DNA of 64,000 nucleotides from Lasiosphaeris hirsuta (Eukaryota; Ascomycota; Sordariomycetes; Sordariales; Lasiosphaeriaceae), in contig JAUKUA010000003.1 in assembly GCA_030549175.1 (NCBI GenBank), positions 1,798,001-1,862,000 on the forward strand, written 5' to 3'. The notes below the pieces were generated by a model. It saw only the letters and a list, made by a program, of their open reading frames with translations, had not been told where the DNA came from and ran no database searches. This document shows positions 1 to 10,300 of the stretch, in pieces. Every line of letters begins with the position of its first letter. The first letter of the stretch is position 1. The position numbers and the translations under genes are program-made.

Positions 1-950
1 GAAGGCGACTCATGGGGTTGCCAAAGGTGATATCGAGCAAGCGCGAGCCGAAATAGTGCATCAGCAGCGGGCCGAATCCGATGAAGCCAGTCAGGGCCAT
101 TAGGCTGTATAGCAGAATGTTCGTGCCGATGGCCTGTGACATGCGTTCACTGACGTGGTCCGCCACGTTGTGGGCAATCTCGTGGCCGAGAACGGCCGCC
201 AGAGCGCTGTCGCTACGGGCCATGGGCAAGATGCCACTGAAGACGAAAACCTTGCCGCCGGGAAGGACGAAGGCATTTGCCGTTTCTTTCTCGCACCATC
301 AGCTTCCCGGGCCCCTCATCAAGAGAAAGAGAAAAAAAATACGTACTCGGATCATCAATCACATAAATCTCCCAGTCCTCCCCGGCCATGCCCGAGAAGG
401 GGATCAGCTTCTCCATGACCTTGCGCACCCGTGTCGTGCGCCAGTCCCACTCGGGCAGGATCCGCCCGCCCTGCTGCTCCAGCTGGTACAGGATCGCCTT
501 GTACTGCATCTCGCCGGCTTCGCGCACCGCCTCGGCGCCGTACACGTTGAAGCGCGTCCGTCCGCTCACCGGCACTGTCTCGAGGTTGGCAAAGTAGAAG
601 ATGCAGGCGCCCCCGAACGCCAGCACCACCACAGCGTGCGTCCCCGGGCTGCGCGCCACCCGCTTGAAGCCGTCGGCAGTGATGAGCGGCTTCACGTCGT
701 GGAGGGGTCGCCCGTAACGGTCGTATCCTTGGTAGTGCCGCCGCTGGCCGCGGCGGAGGAGGCCGGAGGGCGGAGGGCGGGAGAGGGCTCGGATGGGGAT
801 CGAGGAAGTTAGGAGTGAGGGCGTTTGGGAGAGGTATCGTTGCGATCGTGTTGTGGTGGTGATTGAGCAGAGGGGCGCTACCCTTGTCGTCGAGCGAGCG
901 GCGCCCCAGAGGCGCGCAAAGGCTGGCCCCCTTGAGAGCACCTTGAACAT
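1..950 (-). CDS. OMA1: OMA1-like mitochondrial metalloendopeptidase (partial, C-terminus off the left edge)
   Basis: Peptidase family M48 protease of the mitochondrial inner membrane; the family cleaves misfolded membrane proteins and, in animals, the dynamin OPA1 under stress. Two exons are visible: 950..347 and 289..1, joined across a 57-nt intron (346..290, donor GTACGT). The first exon has an Arg/Ser-rich, acid-poor N-terminus like a mitochondrial presequence, then a single hydrophobic segment (HAVVVLAFGGACIFYFANL). The second exon carries NAFVLPGGKVFVFSG and the zinc-binding HEIAH (HExxH, at 184..170), followed by another hydrophobic stretch. An alternative acceptor 3 nt downstream would drop one Glu. 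The start is the first ATG after an upstream region without an open frame. The third zinc ligand lies beyond position 1. The motif order matches OMA1 rather than bacterial HtpX. High confidence in family, good confidence in orthology. Confidence 0.9.
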
Positions 951-1744
951 GGCGACTGCGCGGGCTGAAGAAATTTGCGAGAGGGGCTAATGCGGGCGAA
1001 ACATCTCAATCCCCTCAGCGTGGTTGTCCGTCGTGAACAGGGAGCTTGCACGGTGGTGCTGGGATGAGGTCATCAGCGTTGACTGCAGAAGCTCGGAGAA
1101 GCGGCTGGGGACCCCTGATCAAGTCGGCTGCGGCAGCCCCACCAACTTACTCCCATCAATTTGTAGTGTAAGCCCGGGCTTCTCACTGGCTTCGCTAAAA
1201 CAACGAGATCCAAGGATCGGTATGGAGTAGTACCTATCAGAAAAATGATTTGGCACAATAAAACGTGGCGCGAGATGGAAGATAAAACACATCGATCAAC
1301 TCCGGCATTTATGAGCCAATAGTCTGTCCTAGCGGTGCGGTTTTAGGCCCGGAAGGAGATGCTTCAAACAGAGCAGTTAGATGCCATGACTGCACATTTC
1401 ATATCAAATAAACTCTACAACCCCAGCCCAACCAAATGATCCAAACCCCATTTCACCAAACACACCTCTTTATTAATAAACACATCTCCCGATACGAAGC
1501 GAAGATTTATCATGACAAATGCTTGAACTCTTCTCACCTTCGGATTAGTTTTAGTTTTTTTTCTTTTCTTGTCCATCTTCCCCCTCTACAACAACCCATG
1601 TAGCCCAATCCCATGGGACGTCTGTCTAAAATCCCAAACGCTCCGCCCAGTGACTAACCAAAGGTAGCTTTCCACCCATCATAGTCCCAAAAACACTCAT
1701 CATATCCAAGAAAGAACAAAATAAACCACATTCTCCAACAGCCC
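951..1744. other. intergenic, no gene seen
   Basis: The stretch lies between the 5' end of the OMA1-like gene and the 3' end of the GH16 gene. It is AT-richer towards 1400-1740 with T- and A-runs, which fits the 3' untranslated region of the GH16 gene. I see no coding exon, tRNA or repeat. Confidence 0.6.
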
Positions 1745-4287
1745 CTAAAGTCCCACCACCATAATTACACCGGCAGCCACCGCAAGCAGGCTTGCGCCGA
1801 CGCGGACACCACCACTCACAACGACGGGCTTGCCCGACTCGATGGGAGCCGGCTTAGCAGTGGAGTTAGCGCTCCACGAGGGGGTAGGCTTGGGCCAGAC
1901 ACCACCGGTACCCGCAGGCGCCGAGGCATCCCACGAGCCGCTGGGCTTGTGCCACGATCCCGAGGGATGGGCCCACTCGCCGCCACTACCCGGTGCCGGG
2001 GCCGGGGCCGAGGCCGACGGCTTGGTCCACTCACCCTCGCCCCCTCCGCCGGGCTTGGGCCACTCGCCACCAGCAGGCTTAGTCCACTCGGGCTTGGCAG
2101 GCCAGTTGGTCTTGGTGACGTCGGCTGTGGTATAGACGTTGGTGTACGCTGTGGTCCAGATGTCCTCGCCAATGGGGCAGACGGTAGTGGTCAGGGCGAC
2201 GATCTCGGTGGTAACGCTGCCGTAGGGGCACTTGGTGACGGTAGGCGCACACTTGGAGATTGTGTAGGTGGTCGTCGCATACACCGTTGACGTCGTCCAG
2301 CCGACCGGCAGGGACGAGGACGAGGACGTCGGCGCCGGCCAGTCGGTTACGGGGCACACGGTGGTCGTGACCGGGACGATCTCAGTCGTCACGTAGCCGT
2401 AGGGGCAGTCGGTCACGGTAGGCGCACACGACGAGATTGTGTAGGTCTTCGTCGAGTAGATGGTCGAAGTGGTCCACTCAGTGGGCGATGAGCTGGCCGA
2501 CGAGGCGACGCCGGTAGAGGTAGCCGAGTTGGAAGTACCCGAGCTGGAGCCGGAAGAGGAGGCAGAGCTGGAACCAGAAGGAGCAGCGGAAGAAGAGGCA
2601 GAGCTGGCACCGGATGAAGCGGCGGAGGAGACAGCCGAGCTGGCGCCGGAAGAGGCAGAAGAAGAAGAAGCAGCAGAGGAAGCTGCCGAGCTGGCACCCG
2701 AGGACGCAGCGGAAGAGGCAGCCGAGCTCACGGCAGAGCTGGCCACAGAGCTAGAGGCAGCCGACGAAGCAACAGTGCTGGAAGGGATCGGCTCAGTAGT
2801 GCTCTCATCCTCGCACTCATCATCTTCGGTCGAGGAGGGCACGGCGGAGCTGGCTGCAGAAGAGGCGGGGGGGGAGGTGATGGACGAAACCGCAGGCTCA
2901 ACGGAGCTGGGGACGACCGAGGAGGCGAGGGAGCTAGTAGCTGACGAGGCAGCCGACGAGGCAGCGGAGGAAGCGGCCGATGAGGCGGCAGTGCTGGAGG
3001 CAACGGAGCTGGCAACGGAACTGCTGGCAGAGCTAGCAGCCGACGAGGCAGCCGACGAGGCAGCAGAGCTGACGGCAGAGCTTACGACAGCGGAAGAGCT
3101 GGGGATGGCCGAGGAAGCAGCTGAGCTAGCAGCCGACGAGACGGCAGAGCTGGCGGCAGAGCTTACGACGACGGGCTTGTCCTCATAGACCTTGATCGAC
3201 TTGATACCCCAGTAAACATCCTTGAAATCGGCAGGGTTCTGGTTGACGTAGTCGCGGCAAGATTTTAGGGTCTTGGCCTGGCAACCATAGCCGTTGCCCC
3301 ACAGGCCATCGCTTCCGGCAGCGTCACCGCAGAAGTCGATGTTGAGAACAAACTGCATGTTGTTGAACGCGGTGTCAATTGCACAAGTCGTGTTGGCGAC
3401 GGCGAAATGCGGCGTGCCCCAGGTGGCTGGCTCTGGCGCCCCGCTCGCGATATTCACAGGAATAGCGTTGGGCGCCCAGCTCCAAACCTTGATGGCAGCA
3501 TCAGTCCACTCAATAGCGTCTAGGCAAAACATATGTTAGTCTAGGGCCTTAACTAGCCCAGTTGGGGGACCACTCACAAACACCACCGGTGGAACTGCCC
3601 CATTGGCCGCCATTCTCTTCGACATTGCACCCCTGGTTGTAAAACTCATTCCCTTCGATCCAGCAGTCGGTGGTTGTCTTGGTGCCCGAAAATAGGGAGC
3701 TGTCCAGCTTGCACGCTCCAGCAACGCTCGCCTTATCGGTGTGGGCCGTGATGGCATTCTTGGTAGCCTCGTTCCAGTTCTCGTAGATATCAAGCTCGCC
3801 GTTGCGGGGCCAGTCAGGGCCAAACATCCAGAACGCTGGCCAGGAGCCGCAAACAGGCGCGGGCAGGTGGCTGAAATCGGCAATGAAAAGACCCGAATTG
3901 TACCTGGCCTTACTTTCGAGCCTCACACTGCTTCGGCCGTTATCGCCCGGGCGGTTGGTGGTACTGTCGACACCAATAAACACGTCGTTCGCATTGGTCT
4001 TGATCAGACCAGCGTCCTGGGCGTCGGCCTTGCTACGATAGTTAACGAATCCATGGGCAGGGTCGATCTTCATAAAATCGCCGCTTGGGTAGTCACTCTA
4101 TTACACGTGAGTTGAGTGGTAACACCCCCTGATGCTCCTTGGATATCTTTACCGTAAAGAAGTTCCACTTGTTGAAGAAGTTTGTTGTGTCATACGAGTC
4201 TGCGAGCTGGTACTTGTGTGCCTGAGCAGTGACACCGCCAGAGAAGGCCAGGACGGCCGCGCCCAGCGTGATGATGGAGGGTGCCAT
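1745..4287 (-). CDS. secreted GH16 endo-1,3(4)-beta-glucanase with long Ser/Ala tail and GPI signal
   Basis: Glycoside hydrolase family 16 enzyme expected to act on beta-1,3/1,3-1,4-glucan at the cell surface or wall. Three exons: 4287..4153, 4097..3578 and 3519..1745, with introns of 55 and 58 nt. The model gives 809 residues and closes in frame. Residues 1 to about 22 form a signal peptide (MAPSIITLGAAVLAFSGGVTAQA). The GH16 active-site motif NGELDIYENW is complete, with Glu146 as nucleophile, Asp148 and Glu151 as acid/base. After the catalytic domain (ends near residue 340) come about 220 residues rich in SSAAS units, two tandem Cys-containing repeats, a Gly/Pro/Trp linker, and a hydrophobic C-terminus (GVRVGASLLAVAAGVIMVVGL) preceded by small residues, as in GPI-anchored wall proteins. 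A GTG at 4290 is not needed; the ATG at 4287 is the start. Exact linkage specificity cannot be told from sequence. Confidence 0.92.
2174..2480 (-). repeat. two tandem Cys-containing protein repeats in the GH16 gene
   Basis: Two copies of a segment of about 43 residues lie side by side (2480..2349 and 2300..2174 on the minus strand). Each begins WTTSTxY, contains CAPTVTxCPYG and ends TTTVCP, with four cysteines at matching positions. Segments with this pattern occur in many fungal wall and adhesin-like proteins; their role is not known to me. Confidence 0.85.
2500..3170 (-). repeat. Ser/Ala-rich coding low-complexity repeat of the GH16 gene
   Basis: On the minus strand this codes for many copies of SSAAS/SSAVS-type units, interrupted once by an acidic stretch (TEDDECEDEST). 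The DNA shows imperfect repeats of a 12-nt unit resembling gcagccgacgag. Such regions in wall proteins are usually heavily O-mannosylated stalks. The array is likely to vary in length between strains. Confidence 0.85.
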
Positions 4288-6564
4288 CACAAAGGGGTGT
4301 ATTGGGGTGTATTAAGGAGGGAGGGGTATAATGATAACGAATGACTTGACGTGCGATACGTCAGAGGACGAGCAAAAAAGATGCTCAAAGGGTGACTGGA
4401 AAGGCAGCGGAAGTGGCTTGGCTGGGGTGGGAGAAAAAGAAGACTCGCTCGTCAGCCGCTGAAATGGAGGCATTCTGGGGGTTTTATGAGTTCGCTTGCA
4501 ACGAGGACTGGGGGGAGAGGGGGGACATCAACCCGCGGCTCACGATGACCCATGTTTCAAGGCTGGCGTGGGAAGTCACTTTGAGCCCAGGCGGTAGCCG
4601 CATCTTGTAGAGCCTAGGGAAGTACACGAAACTAGTGTTTACTAAGGTTCAATAAGAGAAGGTCTAGAAAGTAGACTCCACGTTGGTATATGCCACTATA
4701 CCCCTTTTGGGGGAGTCTTCCCGCCAACATGCAAAAGGATGCAACACTACCGATCCAAGAAAAGGTCTCTCGAAATTGGTTAACGATAAAGGAAGTTGGC
4801 CATTGGCCGAGGGCAGGTGAGAAGAGCTAGGCTCCCACGTTCAGCCTTGGTAACGCTGGTAGGTCTATTTCAGGGGCTCCGCGTGCCAGGCTCCGAATGT
4901 TTTGACAGCCTTGAAATAATAGTTTTCCCTCCTACGCTTCAGGCTGGATTTGCTGCTGATGCAGTTGGGTCTTGTTTCTTGAGGAGCTTAACACACTTGA
5001 TAGTTAGTGCCTGTGTTGGCAGCTCGATTCCGCGAGAGCCGCGGATGGGAGAAAAAGGGGGTCAGACGCGAGATTCTGGCGTAGGCATGAGTGAAAAATG
5101 CTGTTTGGGCCAAAACTCATGGTAGCAAGGGGCAGCTTAGTAGATGTTGTAAAATGGGTCCATTATGCAGAAACAGCAGCAGAGCCGAGGGAAATAACGT
5201 AATTGGCTCTTTTGTAGCGCTCTGATGATCTAATTTGCCGTCAGCGGAGACCGTCTTCACGCTGCCATCACGGGAGACTGAGCGTCAAGTCGCATTGGAT
5301 GTTACAAGGAGGACGGGAGCGGCGCAGTTCTCAGGGCATCGTGTTGGTGCACTGTGCCCCGGGCACGTACATACATGCGCCGGCGTAAACGAGGTCGACC
5401 GATGAGTCGTGGGTCTGCTCATGAATGATGGCGCGATTTATCACACCGTCCTCTTCGTTTTCAAGGCAGTCGTAAGAACGGCCCCAGACCAACAAGATGA
5501 GATGGTTTTGCTGTCCCGGGTTCTCGGTCCCCCGCGAGCATATGGTGGGGTGGCCCACCAATCATTAGTTTTTCGTCGCGCCGCGCTCAGGAAACGGCGC
5601 GGTCGCGGTGCCGTGAGATCCGGGAGAGGCCACATGTGTCCGTCCTGCCATGTTTGTCACGGTTGCTTGCCATCACACGCTGTAACCCTGCTGCGATCCT
5701 GGCGGGCGCGAGGGCAGAGAGCAGGAGGAAGTACGATGGCCAATTGAGAAGAGCTTCCATGGTTTTTTTTTCTTGGTTTTTTTTTCCGCACCTTGGAACA
5801 ACTGATCGTACCCAAATCGGGACGTGCTTGGTATAAGCTTAAAGAAGCCGCTGCTATTTCTGTCAATCGAGCAATCCTAGAAATCCGGGGTTTCGATCGG
5901 CGAGCACTTACCATGTGTCTCCTCTCGTCGATCGTCTCACTCAAACTTCCGAATTGAGGAGACGCAAAATACTGGGGATGAAAGGGGAAAAATAACTGAG
6001 TGTTGCCATCTTCGACAAGTCGACGTCAATAAGCGAGGAAAAGTGCGAACAAAGTGTGGCTTTCCAGCCCAAAAGCCCATACCAGCTACCTAGCTGGGTC
6101 TTGCATCCATGTGGCTCAACGGCTTCATGTCCCACATTGATCTTTTTTCAGCACGCCTCATGCCTTCTCGAAACATGCAGCAAATCGCTTCGCCATTTTG
6201 CAAGGGTTTTGTTGTCAGGGTCTGAACAGTTTGTCACATCGCTCATACTCTCGTAGGGTCAAAGGACATTTTACAATCGGGGTATGAATAGAGCACTCTC
6301 AGTGTCCACTTCTTAGTAGCATCACCCCCCCTATCCAGGTTCTCTTAGAACTTCCTAACTCATCCTCGCCACTAAATTCAGTAAGGGTCAGTATCGCACC
6401 ATCTGCTCTGGGTGGGGGTCTCCCACAAACCCCGAGCGATCTTCCGGTTCAAGCTCCCAGAACCAACACGCATCCCTTGTTCATCCCGGCTCGCATTAAA
6501 CCACCGAGTCCACCCAATGCCAAACGAAATCATCTCCCCCAACGGCTTCCCGCCCCTCGACAAC
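4288..6564. other. intergenic with one possible gene relic
   Basis: Apart from the HExxH-containing fragment at 5331..5561 I see no exon that can be supported. The 4290-4620 part is the likely promoter of the GH16 gene. Short T-runs occur around 5763-5800. Confidence 0.5.
5331..5561 (-). pseudogene. possible remnant of a secreted zinc metallopeptidase (M35/aspzincin-like)
   Basis: The minus-strand frame contains RAIIHEQTHDSSV, an HExxH motif preceded by hydrophobic residues and followed by a segment with two cysteines (YAGACMYVPGAQCTN). This resembles the active-site helix of fungal deuterolysin-type (M35) and related secreted peptidases. There is no signal peptide, no upstream domain and no recognisable GTxxD third-ligand motif downstream; the frame stops soon after. 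I could not join further exons on either side. It may be a decayed gene, one exon of a gene I failed to assemble, or chance. Confidence 0.3.
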
Positions 6565-7386
6565 TCAGTCGATGATAAATTCGCTCCTCTTCCTCCTTCG
6601 CTTCTCCAGCGACGCCCTGCGCTGCCGCCTCCTAAAGCACCAGCTCACAACCGCCAGGGCTATGACTGAGGGTACACCGATAGCTACCCCCAAGCCAATC
6701 GCCAGCGGCTTGTTGATGTTTGACGCCGTGTTGCTCTGGTAGTCAACCAAAGTCGGTACCTACGAATCATCCATTTTAGCGCCCATGTCCTTGAGCCTTA
6801 ATCCAGCCAAGCTAACTGGGCGCAGCCTGAACGCGAAAGCGTAGAGCGCAACGAGGGAAAGAGATACACATACGGGTGATGGGGATGGCTGCACCACAAT
6901 AGCCTTTTCCCCAACTGTGAAAAATGGCGATAGCGCCAAGAGCGGCGGCTCCCCTTCTGTCCAAGTTGAAGGCCTCAACTCCAACTGATACATGCCCGAC
7001 GGGACGTATTTTAAGGGAAAGGGGACACCCGTCCATGTAAACATGTTTCCGGTCGCGCCCTCTGCATCTCATCATCAGCTCCGCAACCCGGCTGTTACGC
7101 CCTCCGAATCCACCCTAAACAACATACCCGTAATGTTCGCCTTGTAGGCATTCGCTTTATGCCCATCCCCCTTCTTCTCAATCAGCTGCGCCGTGATTGA
7201 CAGGGGATAGTGCTGCGGCGAGATCCCCTCCCACGACACCGCCAGATCGGACCCGGCCGTGACGCCATCAAATGCCGTCGTGAATTCCGCCCCATTCACC
7301 CGGCCCGCCAAAATCGATACGGCGACGACCGCCCCCCATACCACCAGATTCCTCCCAGTCCTCCCAAAACAATTCGTCGTGATCAT
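6565..7386 (-). CDS. type I single-pass membrane protein of unknown function
   Basis: Three exons, 7386..7128, 7061..6874 and 6759..6565, with introns of 66 and 114 nt, give 213 residues. The N-terminus has a hydrophobic segment (VVWGAVVAVSILAGRVNGA) that fits a signal peptide ending near residue 30. A small extracellular domain follows (AEFTTAFDGVTAGSDLAVSW, later FTWTGVPFPLKYVPSGMYQL). Then comes one transmembrane helix (LAIGLGVAIGVPSVIALAVVSW) and a short, strongly basic cytosolic tail (CFRRRQRRASLEKRRRKR). The layout, an immunoglobulin-like or Ser/Thr-rich ectodomain followed by TM and basic tail, is common among small fungal surface proteins that lack a named function. I use the ATG at 7386 because it starts the signal peptide directly; an in-frame upstream extension has UTR-like composition. 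All splice sites are canonical and phases match. Confidence 0.75.
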
Positions 7387-10300
7387 CGCAAGAGCAGTCG
7401 GATTTGAAAAGGCTGAACCGCGCGCCGCCGCATATTGCGCCCGCCCAGGTCCGAGTGGAGAGAGATGGCGACACCCGTTGAGGAGGGGGGAAAAGCGTGT
7501 CCGACTCAACTCGACTCGACTCGACGCGGAAATCGCGCGCGTCCGCTACAACCAAAATCCTTCGAATTTCCTCAGGTGAGTGTCGGCGCCAGGTACCCGT
7601 ATATATAATCCCACAACTTTGTCCGGCGGAACGATCGAATCGGGTAGGTAGGAAGGTATAACTCAAAGCGTCGTATTTACTACTCCGGAGGCCAAGACCA
7701 CGGTGCCGGAATGGGTCATTTGGCGACAACAATGCGCCGATCCCCCACGAAGATATGAGCAAGAGAAAAGGGAAAGTAAATCAACTCTCGCACTTCGCCC
7801 ATCCCGGCGGTCGAAAGGACTACCTACATAGTGCCGAAGTGTGTGATCTACCAGAAGTTCACCCCCAAGGATAAACACGGTAGGGTCCAAAATGGATTGC
7901 GCCGTGCGTGTGCGCTGTGTACCAGAGCTTCCCGCCGACTTGGAGTGCAGAAACGAGCACATAAAGCCATATTCCAGCGAATCCCCATCCATGGGGTCTT
8001 GGTTCGATATTAAAAAGGCGACCCTGGGCTGTGGTTGGATATTAGGGTAAATATAAACATATATAGCCATGTATTACCTGCCAGCCACTAACACATCCCG
8101 GATCGACCTGTGAGGTCATTTATCCCGCAACACCAAGCCCCAACTCCGTCGCCCGCCACACCAAACACACACTCGGGGCCCCAGTGTAATCACACATAGT
8201 AGCAATGTCTTGGCAGCCGCACCTGTATCCCCGCCCTCCCCGTGGACATCGTCGATGAGCCCTACCCGGTCCCAGGGAATGACCCGGGGATGCGGAGAGT
8301 TCCTTGGCTCCCGGGCAAACAGCCAACCCGGAGGCCGTTGTAAGCGTCCGTATGGGGTTGCAAAATCCGTGTGCCTACCATGACTGATTCCCTTGCGTAG
8401 CACAGTAGGCCCCTCTTGGGCCTGTGTGACGCCGCCGGTGTATATCTCTTGCTTATAAAGCTCTCGAAAGGGGATCCATCACCAAACCTCAACGGCTTGA
8501 CACTGGCTCCCCCACTTTTTCGAGGCTTGCCAAGACATGTCACAAACCTCTCCTCCCAAGCAATTCGCCTCCCAAACCGGGTTTCATGGGCCTTAGTCTA
8601 CGCAGCCGCATAGGAGGCCGCCGTCTCATCCAGTCGGCGTCTCGCGGTGCAGGACGAGTGCCGTAGTCCGGGTGGAGACATGCGGCAAGAGCTGATTCAG
8701 CACCCATCAGGAGGTGTCCCCCGGAGCCAGGGTTTAGCTCCGAAATCATTCGGACCTTCAACCACTGTGACCAAGGTCGAAGCTACAAAAAGAGGACTTT
8801 CCGTCACTCGCGAGATCGCGGCAATGACTACAATGGTATCAGCATTCCGCTCCCCCAGGATTCAACCAGGAAATTGTCAGAATGCTGGCATCAAACCCCG
8901 TCCGGTCGACGAGCCGCCTACCCTCCGGGTTGCGATGGTATGGGAAGAGAGGTGGGGACTTTGCGCAGACTCACAGGAAGCCCACCCACTGGGCGCCCCT
9001 CCTCGAACTTCCGCTTTCGACGTGGCCCCTCTCACAGTTGCGGTTAGCCACTTCGACCCACGTATTGGGTCTCTAGGCCGCCGACCCGTCACTTCCGGCA
9101 TCTGGACGACAGCATGCGGCTATGGCACTCACTGGACCCTAGCTGTCATCAGAGTTGGAGACTATCGGGCATGGTGGACAACGCCGCTTTTACCCGGACA
9201 CCCACTGTCGGCGACGAAGGAGCTGCAAAGGGGAAGCGTTCGACTAGAGCAGAAGACAAGCGGAGGTGCTGTTTTGGGTCAGAGGCTGAATCAGCAACGC
9301 TCGGGAAAAAGGATAGTCGGGCCAGCTACAACCACTTGGCGCCTACCGTGACTTCAGTTGTTCCCCCAAGACACGAGGCCCTACGTTGCTTGGGCATACA
9401 TGATTACCAAATCATGCCCGACTCCCCATGTCCAAGCACACAACCAGTAAGGCTAGACTAACCTCAACCTGGCCGGCTAGTCCTGCCTCCCACTGTTCTG
9501 CCCGCCCGGTTCAGTTTCGCTTCAGAACAGCTTGGTCTCGGCAGAGTTGCCAATCCCTACGATCCGACGGCCCTCGTGTGCTCCAACTCAAAGGTGCAAG
9601 CAACAATACGTCGTGGGAGGACACGAGAGGCGGAGAATACCAACCCAAAAAAAAAAATTTATGAAATAAAGAGGGGGTAGAGGATGAGGAGGGGGGTTTC
9701 GGCAATCGACTGGAGTTGACGGACGTGATATCATCGATACTGAAGCGATGGCGAACCCCGTCGTAGGCCCGATCAGAACGGTTTGCTTCCGGCAGCAAGG
9801 CAAAGTTCATCGCATTGATGTGACCAAGGGAGGGCGCTTGGTCCAATGAGCGGAGCTGGAGAGTATATATGGAATCGACGATTCGTGGATATGTATGCGT
9901 AACACGCTGCTCTTTTCCTGGCCCTAGCGATCTATCCCTAAGTGAACCGCTTTCAAGAGTGGTCGGTGACGCGGTCCAATCTAGCCGAGCTCTTGCTTTC
10001 GACGCAGCCACAATCATCGATCTCCTCGCTGTTATTTCCTCATAGGGAATGACGTATACATTTCCAGCTCCGTCGTCGCGCGAGTTTCGATGGGTCAACC
10101 ATCCAACCGACGTTAGCACGGTTGCTTACATGACCTGCATAGCCACAGCTTAGATACCCAGCCCCCACCGCATGCCCCCGGGGATGATTCCGTCTCCGTC
10201 TCCGTCTCCGCTGTTTCGGACACGTCCCCTTTAGGCGGAATCAGGATTGGCCAGACAACGGCGCCTGAAGGTTTCTTTCCGGGAATCGACACCGCACTTT

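Noticed and set aside
8647..9351. 234-residue frame on the plus strand
   Set aside because: No ATG at its start, no domain, and random-like composition.
9511..10119. 202-residue frame on the minus strand
   Set aside because: It begins with GTG, has no domain, and no splice sites that extend it. Part of it reads protein-like, so transcript data could reopen the case.
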